Shown here: piece after piece, positions 7,082-15,256 of the stretch | How the letters are laid out: the number at the start of each line of letters is the position of its first letter | Numbering within the stretch: position 1 is the first letter of the stretch | Assembly (NCBI GenBank): GCA_946479475.1 | Contig: CAMLGG010000118.1 | Coordinates: 1 to 15,311 of the forward strand | DNA from: an uncultured Ideonella sp. | Lineage (GTDB): Bacteria > Pseudomonadota > Gammaproteobacteria > Burkholderiales > Burkholderiaceae | DNA: 15,311 nt | Reading direction: 5' to 3' | The notes under the pieces: generated by a model | Seen by the model: only the letters and a program-made list of their open reading frames with translations | What the model was told of the DNA's origin: nothing | Database searches by the model: none | Program-made: the position numbers and the translations under genes

Positions 7082-8926
7082 TCAGCCGGGACCGTTCGAA
7101 GGCTCTCCGGGGCCCACCACGTGAGTGGCTTGCTCATCGCCCAGCGGCAGCAGCACGTCCACCACCGATTGCGACGCCCCGGCCTGCTGCCAGAGGTCTC
7201 GTGCCACGGCGTACAGGACGAGGACATCCCTGTACGCCGGCAGGTCGAACAGCTCGTGGCCCGAGTTCTTGCGGAACAGCATCGCCTCCAGCACGGCCAT
7301 GGCATCAAGCGGATCGGCCCAGCGCGCCTGCAGCTCCTGCACGGCCTGCGGATACTCCTCGAGCGCACGGCCGCTCATCGGCCCGGCCTCCCAGTCCGGC
7401 GCATAGGCGTTGAAGCGCCGGTTGAACCGGGCACGGATGCGCTCGTAGGCTTCGCGGTCGCCCTGGCGGCGATAGATCTCGAGCAGCTTCGTGTACGGCA
7501 ACGGGCTCAGGCCGCCGGTGCTGCGCAGGTGCGACATCAGCAGGTCGATCGCCGCGTCCTCCTGCCCGAGAGCGATGAAGAAATCGGCCTGCTGCTCCAG
7601 GTCCAGCAGTTCCTCGACGGACACCTCGCGTACGCCGGCATCCGCGGCCGCCAGGTCGGGCATTGCCAGCGGCGCGCCGGCCAGTGCGGTGGTCCTTTCG
7701 AAGGTCCTCTCCGGGTTCGCAGCCGGAGGGCTTTCGCGTTCGATGGACAGCGCAACGGGCAACGGCGCCGTCGCCTCGGAAACGAGCTCGGCAAAGCCGG
7801 AAGGCGCCGGCGCTTCGGCGTGGCGCCAGTCCGATGGCGGCTCGAGGCCCTCCGAGGACGGCACCTCAGGCGATCGCGCGGATTCCGGCTCCGGCGTCCA
7901 CCACTGGGGGGCTTCGCCCGAGGCCTGCTGCCGGCGAAGCCGGAACGTCAGCCAGCCGGCCACCAGCAGCGCCAGGGCCAGCACGCTGGCCAGCCAGGGG
8001 ATGGCCTGCCCTCTTCGCTCGGCATCGGTCACGCGCGCCTGGAGCAGGGCCGCGCGATGACCCTGCGATTCGGCTTCGCGCCGGAGCTGGGCGAGCGAGT
8101 TCTCGAGAGCCTGAATTCGGCCCGCATCGGCTGCACTCTGCGCGCCGGCCTCACCTGTCGCGCTGGCGGCCGTCTCGCCGGCACCTCCATCGGACACCGG
8201 CGTGCGCGGCACGATGATCGGATCCTCGAGGTCCAGCTTCAGGCGCGGCGGGCTCGGCTCCAGCAGCAGGCGGTTCCCGCCGGGAGCAGCCTGGCGCGCG
8301 ACTGAGGCCTCCTTCGCGACGCGCCGGGAAGCACGCGCGCGCGACGCTGCGGGCTCGGATGCGGCTGAAGCAGCGCGCGCATGACGTCGCGCTGGACCCG
8401 AAGGGGCGGCCCGGGGCGGCCGCGCGGCTGGCGGCACCTCGCCCGCCTCGCCGGTTTCGGCGCTTGCCGGGGGCAACTTCGCCGCCACGCGCGCAGGCGG
8501 CGCTGCGGCCGTCGCCGTATTCTGCGAAGGCGGATCGGCGAACGCGGTGAAGCGTCGCGAGAAGCGGCGCTCGCAGCCCACGTTGAGGGTGACCTCGATC
8601 ACCGGCTCGACGATCGCGGCCTGGGTCGTGACCCGGGCGATCCAATCCGAATCGGTGGCGCCAGGAGCCTTCGACGGCTCGAGCCTGACACGAACCTGGT
8701 CACGCCCGAACCGGCTGTCGCCCGCGACGACCTCGGCCGAAATGCATTCGGGGCCGACGCGCTCGCCCGGGTCCAGGTGAAGGGGAACGGGGAGGTCCAG
8801 CGACTGCCCGAGGACGACGGAACCTGCGACACGACCGAATCCGATGGCCTGGGCCTGTAGGGTCGTTGCCGATGCGGCACAAGCGAGGATCAGTGCGGTC
8901 GCTCTTGGTGGCATGCCGAGAGGCAT
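7082..8926 (-). CDS. FimV-like inner-membrane protein with C-terminal TPR-like domain
   Basis: I choose the ATG at 8926 (614 aa) because AAGGACAA precedes it and a signal peptide starts there (to about residue 26, ...TTLQAQA). A second ATG at 8914 is nearly as good. A beta-rich domain follows (about 27-130; GRVAGSVVLGQSLDL resembles the FimV N-terminal motif around 'LGQPL'). Then come a long Ala/Pro/Arg-rich disordered stretch, a coiled coil (about 269-304), one membrane helix (about 311-329; WLASVLALALLVAGW) and an acidic, Pro-rich cytoplasmic linker. The C-terminal helical repeat region (about 437-512) contains EELLDLEQQADFFIALGQEDAAIDLL in shorter blocks. FimV proteins organise polar type IV pilus and type II secretion machinery. 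No LysM peptidoglycan-binding motif is visible, and no pilus gene is nearby, so the specific role is open. The gene diverges from the crotonase gene. Confidence 0.75.
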   Translation of the reverse strand: MPLGMPPRATALILACAASATTLQAQAIGFGRVAGSVVLGQSLDLPVPLHLDPGERVGPECISAEVVAGDSRFGRDQVRVRLEPSKAPGATDSDWIARVTTQAAIVEPVIEVTLNVGCERRFSRRFTAFADPPSQNTATAAAPPARVAAKLPPASAETGEAGEVPPAARPPRAAPSGPARRHARAASAASEPAASRARASRRVAKEASVARQAAPGGNRLLLEPSPPRLKLDLEDPIIVPRTPVSDGGAGETAASATGEAGAQSAADAGRIQALENSLAQLRREAESQGHRAALLQARVTDAERRGQAIPWLASVLALALLVAGWLTFRLRRQQASGEAPQWWTPEPESARSPEVPSSEGLEPPSDWRHAEAPAPSGFAELVSEATAPLPVALSIERESPPAANPERTFERTTALAGAPLAMPDLAAADAGVREVSVEELLDLEQQADFFIALGQEDAAIDLLMSHLRSTGGLSPLPYTKLLEIYRRQGDREAYERIRARFNRRFNAYAPDWEAGPMSGRALEEYPQAVQELQARWADPLDAMAVLEAMLFRKNSGHELFDLPAYRDVLVLYAVARDLWQQAGASQSVVDVLLPLGDEQATHVVGPGEPSNGPG

Positions 8927-9021
8927 TTGTCCTTGGAATTGGCGGGCCACTCTATCACCAATCGTTCGCCCTGCAGATGCAAGAATCGGTCCCAGACCCA
9001 CCTTTTGACCAGAGGCCCGCG

Positions 9022-9801
9022 ATGCCCTCCGAACTGCTGACTTCGCAGGAAGAACAGACGCTCATCCTCACCCTCTCCGACCCCGCGACGCGCAACTCGC
9101 TTTCGCCCCAGGCCGTCACGGCCGCCATCGAGGCGCTCAACCAGGCCGACCAGAACCCGGACGTGCGCGCCGTCATCCTGCGCGGCGACGGTGCGCACTT
9201 CTGCGCCGGCGGCGATCTCAACCGCATCGGCGGGGCGCGCGAACGGCCACCCGAGGCGCAGGCTGCCTCGATCGAGAACTTCCACACCCTCGTGGACGCG
9301 ATGCGAAGCTTCCCCAAGCCGGTCATCGCCGCGGTCGAGGGCTTCGCTGCGGGCGGCGGCATGTCGCTGGCCCTGGCCTGCGACCTGATCGTCGCGGCGC
9401 GCGATGCGCGCTTCGTCATGTCGTACGCCAAGGTCGGGTTCTCGCCGGATGGCGGTTCCACCTGGCACCTCGGCCGGGCCCTGCCGCGTGCCCTCGCCTT
9501 CGAGTGGGTGTGGCTCGCGGAGCCCCAGGGGGCCGAGCGCCTGCATGCGCTGGGGCTGGTCAATCGGCTGGCGGAACCTGGCCAGGCCCTGGCGCAGGCG
9601 CTCCAGCTGGCGCGCCTGCTCTCGGCGATGGCGCCCAACGCCGTCGCCAGCGCCAAGGAGCTGATCCAGGGCGCCCCCGACCGGAGCCTGCAGGATCAGC
9701 TCGACGCGGAGCGCGACGCCTTCGTCGCCAACCTCTTCCACGACAACGGCGGCGAAGGCCTGGCCGCCTTCTTCGCCAAGCGGCGGCCGGACTTCAAGTA
9801 G
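9022..9801 (+). CDS. Crotonase-superfamily protein, enoyl-CoA hydratase/isomerase-like ('alternative' oxepin-CoA hydrolase type)
   Basis: A 259-aa crotonase-fold protein acting on an acyl-CoA thioester. The oxyanion-hole blocks are intact: GDGAHFCAGGDLNRIGG (around 55-71) and EGFAAGGGMSLALACDL (around 106-122). Aligned by eye to rat enoyl-CoA hydratase, the catalytic Glu144 becomes Ser115 and Glu164 becomes Tyr135. Asp143 in GFSPDGGSTW instead sits where PaaG, the epoxyphenylacetyl-CoA isomerase, has its catalytic Asp. The overall sequence resembles Burkholderiales proteins commonly named 'oxepin-CoA hydrolase, alternative type'. A simple hydratase is therefore less likely than an isomerase or hydrolase-type reaction. 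The ATG at 9022 has AGAGG at 9011-9015. No other aromatic-degradation gene is in the window. It converges on the class II aldolase gene with 5 bp between stops. Confidence 0.8.
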   Translation: MPSELLTSQEEQTLILTLSDPATRNSLSPQAVTAAIEALNQADQNPDVRAVILRGDGAHFCAGGDLNRIGGARERPPEAQAASIENFHTLVDAMRSFPKPVIAAVEGFAAGGGMSLALACDLIVAARDARFVMSYAKVGFSPDGGSTWHLGRALPRALAFEWVWLAEPQGAERLHALGLVNRLAEPGQALAQALQLARLLSAMAPNAVASAKELIQGAPDRSLQDQLDAERDAFVANLFHDNGGEGLAAFFAKRRPDFK

Positions 9802-9806
9802 GCAGC

Positions 9807-10586
9807 TCAGGTGTCGTAGCCCGGCATCTGCCTGTCGAGCCGGCGCTTGAGGCCCGGCCAGGCCAGGTTGCCTCCCTGCCCGCGGGTCACCTGCGCGGCC
9901 TGCGCCCTCGCCGTGGCGATGATCTCGGGGTGGATGCGCGTGAGGCTGCCGCCCCCGGCCTGCGCACGGACCTGGATCGTGCACGAGGCCTCGAAGAAGT
10001 ACATCGCCTGGAAGGCATCCGCGATCGTCGGGCCGACCGTCAGCAGGCCGTGGTTGCGCAGCATGAGGTAGGTCTTGTCGCCGAGGTCGTTCACCAGCCG
10101 CGGCTTCTCGTCATCGCGCAGCGCCACGCCTTCGTAGTCGTGATAGCCCAGGCTCGCCAGCACGAAGATCGAGTGCTGCGAGATCGGCAGCAGGCCGTCC
10201 TTCTGCGCAGACACCGCGACACCGTTCAGCGTATGCGTGTGCAGCACGCATTGCGCATCCGGACGGGCCGCATGGACGGCGCTGTGGATCGTGAAGCCCG
10301 CCGGGTTGACCGGGTGCGGCGAGTCGTCGAGCTTGGTGCCGTGGATGTCAATCTTCACCAGGCTCGAGGCGGTGATCTCCTCGAACATCATCCCGTACGG
10401 GTTGATGAGGAAGGCGTGGCCGCCCTGGGCCGGATCCTCCGGCACGCGGGCACTGATGTGGGTGTAGATGAGGTCGTCCCACTTGAACAGCGCCACGAGA
10501 CGGTAGGCGGCCGCGAGGTCGATCCGGGCCTGCCATTCCTGCGGCGAGCAGCCGGCGGGCGGCGGGTGGCGAAAGTCGTTCGGCAT
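9807..10586 (-). CDS. Class II aldolase/adducin family protein
   Basis: A 259-aa protein of the zinc-dependent class II aldolase/adducin fold (FucA, AraD, adducin head). The likely metal ligands are His116 and His118 in VLHTHTLNG and His179 in LRNHGLL. The active-site acid region is FEEITASSLVKID (Glu69/Glu70). The family includes aldol-cleaving enzymes, epimerases and decarboxylases acting on sugar phosphates and hydroxy acids. This longer 250-270-aa subgroup, common in Burkholderiales, has no substrate I can name. The ATG at 10586 has an AAGGAGA about 8 nt upstream. It diverges from a Crp/Fnr-type regulator across a 73-bp region with two inverted repeats, so control by that regulator is likely. 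It may act on an intermediate of the same pathway as the downstream kinase and dehydrogenase (inference). Confidence 0.85.
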   Translation of the reverse strand: MPNDFRHPPPAGCSPQEWQARIDLAAAYRLVALFKWDDLIYTHISARVPEDPAQGGHAFLINPYGMMFEEITASSLVKIDIHGTKLDDSPHPVNPAGFTIHSAVHAARPDAQCVLHTHTLNGVAVSAQKDGLLPISQHSIFVLASLGYHDYEGVALRDDEKPRLVNDLGDKTYLMLRNHGLLTVGPTIADAFQAMYFFEASCTIQVRAQAGGGSLTRIHPEIIATARAQAAQVTRGQGGNLAWPGLKRRLDRQMPGYDT

Positions 10587-10627
10587 GGTCTTGTCTCCTT
10601 GGTGACGTTGGACAATACCGCCGACGA

Positions 10628-10649
10628 TGATGCGCTGTTTGTCGCATCA
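10628..10649. promoter_or_regulatory. Inverted repeat 1 in the aldolase/Crp-Fnr divergent region
   Basis: TGATGCG (10628-10634) and CGCATCA (10643-10649) are perfect 7-bp arms around an 8-bp spacer, 22 bp in total, the size of a Crp/Fnr-type operator. It overlaps the second inverted repeat by half a site and lies 11 bp upstream of the regulator's ATG. A dimeric regulator could choose between the two registers. Confidence 0.45.
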
Positions 10650-10657
10650 GGGACAAA
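10638..10657. promoter_or_regulatory. Candidate Crp/Fnr-family operator (inverted repeat 2)
   Basis: TTTGTC (10638-10643), 8 bp, then GACAAA (10652-10657). The core TGTC-N8-GACA has the same register as the Crp (TGTG-N8-CACA) and NtcA (TGTA-N8-TACA) operators, which suits the adjacent Crp/Fnr-family gene. It overlaps that gene's ribosome-binding region, so binding should repress the regulator. On the other strand a -10-like TATTGT (10612-10617, minus) would put the site near -41/-42, an activating position for the aldolase gene. The promoter assignment is inference. Confidence 0.5.
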
Positions 10658-10659
10658 TC

Positions 10660-11364
10660 ATGAATACCCCCATTCTTACAATCGACGAGCGACACAACAT
10701 CGACGCCGGTCCGTGGTTTTCAACGCTGTCCCAGCCGCTCAGAGCAGCCATCCTGGCACGCGCCACGGTGAGGCGATTGGCCGACGGCGCGCCTCTCACG
10801 GCGCGGGGCACGCCCGCGGAGGAATGGGTCGGCGTGGCCAAGGGCGCGGTGCGCGTCAGCTCGGTCTCGCTGTCGGGCAAGCAGGTCTCGCTGACGTACG
10901 TCGAGCCGGGCACCTGGTTCGGCGACATCGCCCTTTTCGACGGACTGCCGCGCACGCACGATGCGAGCGCGCATGGCGCGACGACGCTGCTCATCGTCCG
11001 CAAGGCCGACTTCAAGGAGTTGCTCTCGCAGCACGTGGAGCTCTACGACGCCCTGCTGCGCCTGAACTGCCGGCGCCTGCGCCTCATGTTCAACCTCATC
11101 GAGGACCTGAACACCAAGCCGCTGGCCGCGCGCCTGGCCAAGCAGCTGCTGCTGCTGGCCAAGAGCTACGGCATCGAGCAGGGCGAAGAGATCCGCATCG
11201 GGCTGCAGCTCGCGCAGGAGGATCTCGCGCAATTGCTCGGCGCCTCGCGCCAGCGGGTCAACCAGGAGCTGAAGGAACTGGAGCGCGACGGGGTGCTGCG
11301 CGTCGAGCCGACTCGCCTCGTGGTGCTTTCGCGCGAGAAGCTGATGGCGGCCGCAGACCGCTAG
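10660..11364 (+). CDS. Crp/Fnr-family transcriptional regulator
   Basis: A 234-aa regulator with an N-terminal cyclic-nucleotide-binding-type beta roll (about 15-120), a long dimer helix (about 122-150) and a C-terminal winged helix (about 183-225). The recognition helix segment is LAQLLGASRQRVNQELKELE. In the phosphate-binding cassette, GDIALFDGLPRTHDA has Asp89 where Crp has Glu72, with Arg98 and Thr99 at the Arg82/Ser83 positions. Cyclic AMP binding is therefore possible but doubtful. The FNR iron-sulfur cysteines are absent, with only one Cys (137). The ATG at 10660 is preferred over an in-frame ATG at 10627 because AGGGA precedes it and the N-terminus fits the family. It leads an apparent operon with the kinase and acyl-CoA dehydrogenase genes and diverges from the aldolase gene, so it probably senses a pathway metabolite. 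The effector is unknown. Confidence 0.9.
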   Translation: MNTPILTIDERHNIDAGPWFSTLSQPLRAAILARATVRRLADGAPLTARGTPAEEWVGVAKGAVRVSSVSLSGKQVSLTYVEPGTWFGDIALFDGLPRTHDASAHGATTLLIVRKADFKELLSQHVELYDALLRLNCRRLRLMFNLIEDLNTKPLAARLAKQLLLLAKSYGIEQGEEIRIGLQLAQEDLAQLLGASRQRVNQELKELERDGVLRVEPTRLVVLSREKLMAAADR

Positions 11365-11368
11365 CAAA

Positions 11369-11387
11369 GAGCCGGGTCCGCCGGCTC
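11369..11387 (+). repeat. Intergenic hairpin between regulator stop and kinase ribosome-binding site
   Basis: GAGCCGG (11369-11375) and CCGGCTC (11381-11387) form a perfect 7-bp GC-rich stem with a 5-nt loop, starting 4 nt after the regulator stop codon. No U-run follows; the kinase Shine-Dalgarno AAGGA (11389-11393) comes directly after. It may stabilise an mRNA end or set the expression ratio between regulator and kinase. Confidence 0.4.
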
Positions 11388-11400
11388 CAAGGATGAGCCG

Positions 11401-12477
<1,077 letters not shown>

Positions 12478-12504
12478 CACCCCTTTCCACCAAGAGGAAC
12501 CCTC

Positions 12505-13728
12505 ATGGACTTCGGCTACTCTGTCCGCACGCAGGAGCTGCGCGCCGCCGTCTCGGCCTTCATGGCCGAGCACGTCTATCCCAACGAGGCCCGCTACTGG
12601 GCCGAACTGCAGGCGAACACCGAGGCGGGCAAGCGCTGGTCGCCGCTGCCGGTCATCGAGGAGCTCAAGCCCAAGGCGCGCGCGGCCAAGCTGTGGAACC
12701 TGTTCCTCCCGGACAGCGAGCTGGGCGCCGGCCTGAGCAACCAGGAATACGCGCCCCTGGCCGAGATCATGGGGCGCACGCCGTGGGCCAGCGAGGTCTT
12801 CAACTGCTCCGCCCCCGACACCGGCAACATGGAAGTGCTGGTGCGCTACGGCAGCGCAGAGCACAAGAAGCGCTGGCTGGAGCCCTTGCTGCGCGGCGAG
12901 ATCCGCTCGGCCTTCGCGATGACGGAGCCGGCGGTCGCCTCATCGGACGCCACCAACATCGAGGCCCGCATCGAGCGCCAGGCAGACGAGTACGTCATCA
13001 ACGGCCGCAAGTGGTGGACCAGCGGTGCCGGCGATCCACGCTGCGCCATCATGATCTTCATGGGCAAGACCGACCCGAACGCGGCCCGCCATTCGCAGCA
13101 GTCGATGATCCTCGTGCCGATGGACGCCCCGGGCGTGAAGGTGCTGCGCCCGCTGACGGTCATGGGCTACGACGACGCGCCCCATGGCCACATGGAGGTG
13201 GAGTTCAGCAATGTGCGCGTGCCGGCCTCGAACATCCTGCTCGGCGAAGGACGCGGCTTCGAGATCGCCCAGGGCCGCCTCGGCCCGGGCCGCATCCACC
13301 ACTGCATGCGTCTGATCGGCCTGGCCGAGCGCTCACTCGAGCTGATGTGCGACCGCGCCTTGAAACGCGTGGCCTTCGGCAAGCCTCTTTCGCAGCAGAC
13401 GGTGACGCAGGAGCGCATCGCCGAAGCGCGCTGCATGATCGAGCAGGCCCGCCTGCTGACGCTGAAGGCCGCGTGGATGATGGACGTGGCCGGCAACAAG
13501 AGCGCGCAGGCCGAGATCGCGATGATCAAGGTGGTCGCGCCGCAGATGGCCTGCAAGGTGATCGACTGGGCGATCCAGGTCCATGGCGGCGCGGGCATGA
13601 GCCAGGACTTCCCCCTGGCCTACTTCTACACCCTCGCGCGCACCCTGCGGTTCGCGGACGGGCCGGACGAGGTGCACCGCAACGCGATCGCCAAGCTCGA
13701 GTTCGGCAGGCGCCCCGCGGCGGCCTGA
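12505..13728 (+). CDS. Acyl-CoA dehydrogenase family protein, ACAD10/11- and LvaC-like
   Basis: A 407-aa flavoprotein of the acyl-CoA dehydrogenase fold. It has an N-terminal helical domain (1-130), a beta domain with [18 protein letters not shown] and [14 protein letters not shown] (FAD contacts, about 135-180), and a C-terminal helical domain with [26 protein letters not shown] and [14 protein letters not shown]. These are the marks of the ACAD10/ACAD11 branch. The position of the MCAD catalytic Glu376 is Asp385 here, and the alternative base position used by isovaleryl-CoA dehydrogenase is Gly262, so ordinary alpha,beta oxidation is uncertain. In ACAD11 and in the Pseudomonas Lva pathway, this partner eliminates phosphate from a 4-phosphoacyl-CoA to give an enoyl-CoA. 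The ATG at 12505 has GAGGA at 12494-12498. It is co-directional with and 27 bp from the kinase gene. Confidence 0.9.
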   Translation: MDFGYSVRTQELRAAVSAFMAEHVYPNEARYWAELQANTEAGKRWSPLPVIEELKPKARAAKLWNLFLPDSELGAGLSNQEYAPLAEIMGRTPWASEVFNCSAPDTGNMEVLVRYGSAEHKKRWLEPLLRGEIRSAFAMTEPAVASSDATNIEARIERQADEYVINGRKWWTSGAGDPRCAIMIFMGKTDPNAARHSQQSMILVPMDAPGVKVLRPLTVMGYDDAPHGHMEVEFSNVRVPASNILLGEGRGFEIAQGRLGPGRIHHCMRLIGLAERSLELMCDRALKRVAFGKPLSQQTVTQERIAEARCMIEQARLLTLKAAWMMDVAGNKSAQAEIAMIKVVAPQMACKVIDWAIQVHGGAGMSQDFPLAYFYTLARTLRFADGPDEVHRNAIAKLEFGRRPAAA

Positions 13729-13762
13729 GCAGAGAAGGCGGCTGACTCCCTGCCGGGGCGAC

Positions 13763-13779
13763 CGCCGCCGAGGGCGGCG
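13763..13779. terminator. GC hairpin between convergent genes, possible bidirectional terminator
   Basis: CGCCGCC (13763-13769) and GGCGGCG (13773-13779) form a perfect 7-bp stem with a GAG loop. A further GAC/GTC pairing outside it is possible with one bulged C. It lies in the 60-bp gap between the acyl-CoA dehydrogenase stop and the stop of the opposing gene. No U-tract is present on either side, so intrinsic termination is uncertain. Confidence 0.4.
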
Positions 13780-13788
13780 TCCCGAACC

Positions 13789-14478
13789 TCATCCGACCGA
13801 ATCGCCCGGATCTTCTTCCGCGGCCTCCTCGGCCGTGAGCCGAGCCTGGGCGAGCGCCACCTCGAACAACTCCTGGCTCGCCCGTACGGAAGCCACGTCG
13901 GGATCCGGCATCGCCACGCGCAGCGTGAGGCGGGAGCGCTGCACGATGAGCGCGAACGGTGGCGCCTGCTCCACCGGCCCCTGCGCGCGCTGCAGCAGCG
14001 CATCGCCCAAGGGGCCCTGCAGCCAATGCGCCAGCCATGGCGTGCGATTGCTGACCGCTGCGTAGTGCGTCTTCAACTCGCCCAGCAGCGCCGGGCTCAG
14101 CTTGGGCGACAACGCGAGCCAGCGCATCTCCTCGGGCGTTTCATCGTCCAGGCGCGTCTGCACGCCGCCGACGAAGCGGCTGAAGAGTTCGCTCTCCATC
14201 GAATCGAGCAAGGCCCGCGGCATCACCAGGGCATGCGCCTCAGGGCTCAAGGCGAGTTCGCCCCGAAGGCGCAACTCGTGCGAGCCGAGATAGTGGCGTT
14301 GCGAGGGGCCCCATTCGATCCGGCCTTCGAGGGCCCCCGAGCGGGTGTCGATGACGAAGCCTTCCTGCTCGCGGATGCCACGCATGGTCCAGCCCGAAGA
14401 CTCGGCCCATGCCTGCAGCGCTTCACGCCCTTCGAAGCTGCTGGCTCTGAACAAACGTTGCCTGATGAACTTCAGCAT
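13789..14478 (-). CDS. Protein of unknown function (229 aa)
   Basis: I do not recognise this protein. The ATG at 14478 (MLKFIRQRLFRAS) is the best start: the short basic N-terminus looks natural, and a longer in-frame extension would run through the glutathione transferase gene on the other strand. No clear Shine-Dalgarno precedes it. No signal peptide or convincing membrane helix is visible. Residues about 30-85 look beta-rich (TMRGIREQEGFVIDTR, EGRIEWGPSQRHYLG). The middle is helical with many charged residues (DSMESELFSRFVGG, TPEEMRWLALSP), a further beta segment is FALIVQRSRLTLRVAMP, and the tail is acidic (EEAAEEDPGD). It is probably a soluble cytoplasmic protein of 25-26 kDa. Codon use resembles the neighbours, so recent transfer is not indicated. 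It is divergent from the glutathione transferase gene with 45 bp between starts, which could mean shared control. Confidence 0.75.
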   Translation of the reverse strand: MLKFIRQRLFRASSFEGREALQAWAESSGWTMRGIREQEGFVIDTRSGALEGRIEWGPSQRHYLGSHELRLRGELALSPEAHALVMPRALLDSMESELFSRFVGGVQTRLDDETPEEMRWLALSPKLSPALLGELKTHYAAVSNRTPWLAHWLQGPLGDALLQRAQGPVEQAPPFALIVQRSRLTLRVAMPDPDVASVRASQELFEVALAQARLTAEEAAEEDPGDSVG

Positions 14479-14523
14479 GGTTGGATTAGAGTCGCACCAG
14501 GAACCAGCTGAGGAGCCGAGGTC

Positions 14524-15216
14524 ATGATCGAAGTGTATTCGTGGGCCACGCCCAACGGCCACAAGGTGCACATCATGCTGGAGGAGTGCGGCCTCGCCTA
14601 TCGGACCATCCCGGTGGACATCGGCGCCGGCGACCAGTTCAAGCCCGAGTTCCTCGCGATCAGCCCCAACAACAAGATCCCGGCCATCGTCGACCCCGAG
14701 GGCCCCGACGGCGAACCGATCTCGCTGTTCGAGTCCGGCGCGATCCTGCTGTACCTCGCCTCCAAGACGGGCAAGCTCCTGCCCGCGACGACCACCGGCA
14801 AGTTCCAGATGCTGCAGTGGCTGATGTTCCAGGTCGGCCACGTCGGGCCGATGCTGGGCCAGACACACCACTTTCGCGTCTATGCCCCCGAGAAGATCCC
14901 CTACGCGGTGGACCGCTACACCAACGAGGCACGTCGTCTTTATGCGGTGATGAACGGGCGCCTGGCGCAGTCACGCTACTTCGGCGGCAAGGAATACAGC
15001 ATCGCCGACATCGCCATCTACCCCTGGCTGCGCTCCTGGAAGAACCAGGGCATCGACTGGAACGACTACCCCCACCTGAAGGGCTGGTTCGACGAGATCG
15101 GCAAGCGGCCCGCGGTCATGCGCGGCGTCGAGGTGCTGGCCGACCGCCGGCGCTCGATCACCGATGAACAATCGCGCGAGGTGCTTTTCGGGCAGCGACA
15201 GTACACACGGCACTGA
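14524..15216 (+). CDS. Glutathione S-transferase family protein, YfcG-like (Nu class)
   Basis: A 230-aa glutathione-transferase-fold protein. The thioredoxin-like N-domain begins MIEVYSWATPNGHKVHIML. Thr9 and Asn11 sit at the positions that bind the glutathione sulfur in E. coli YfcG, and no catalytic Tyr/Ser/Cys is expected there. ISPNNKIPAIVDPEGPDG and SLFESGAILLYLA give the cis-Pro and the Glu-Ser gamma-glutamyl contacts. The helical C-domain has GHVGPMLGQTHHF, IPYAVDRYTNEARRLY and YSIADIAIYPWLRSW. This group has disulfide-bond reductase activity and binds GSH or GSSG with poor classical transferase activity. The substrate is unknown but redox homeostasis is likely. The ATG at 14524 has AGGAG at 14511-14515. 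A tRNA gene follows 40 bp downstream. Confidence 0.9.
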   Translation: MIEVYSWATPNGHKVHIMLEECGLAYRTIPVDIGAGDQFKPEFLAISPNNKIPAIVDPEGPDGEPISLFESGAILLYLASKTGKLLPATTTGKFQMLQWLMFQVGHVGPMLGQTHHFRVYAPEKIPYAVDRYTNEARRLYAVMNGRLAQSRYFGGKEYSIADIAIYPWLRSWKNQGIDWNDYPHLKGWFDEIGKRPAVMRGVEVLADRRRSITDEQSREVLFGQRQYTRH

Positions 15217-15240
15217 ACGAAGCGGCCGGCGCCAGGAGCC

Positions 15241-15246
15241 TAGAAT
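15241..15246 (+). promoter_or_regulatory. Candidate -10 element of the tRNA-Arg gene
   Basis: TAGAAT matches the sigma-70 -10 consensus at five of six positions and lies 10 bp before the inferred first base of the tRNA, a fitting distance for transcription starting just ahead of it. It is followed by a C-rich stretch. No good -35 hexamer lies 16-18 bp upstream; the region between the transferase stop and this element is only 24 bp. Confidence 0.55.
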
Positions 15247-15256
15247 TCGCCCCCGT

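Noticed and set aside
7121..8305. A 394-codon plus-strand frame opposite the FimV-like gene
   Set aside because: The opposite strand has a signal peptide, a membrane helix and a TPR-like region. This frame has none and looks like compositional shadow.
8866..9021. Upstream extension of the crotonase gene to 8866
   Set aside because: The added residues show no crotonase homology and overlap the start of the divergent FimV-like gene; the ATG at 9022 has a ribosome-binding site.
8927..9021. Promoters in the FimV-like/crotonase divergent gap
   Set aside because: TCTATC and TAGAGT-like hexamers occur, but no acceptable -35/-10 pair with 16-18 bp spacing could be placed on either strand.
9504..11396. 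A 630-codon plus-strand frame from the crotonase gene through the aldolase to the regulator
   Set aside because: It shadows three genes in the wrong frame or strand and has an Arg/Ala/Gly-rich composition without motifs.
14479..14871. N-terminal extension of the unknown 229-aa protein to 14871
   Set aside because: The extra 131 residues lie antisense to the glutathione transferase gene and read as shadow sequence.
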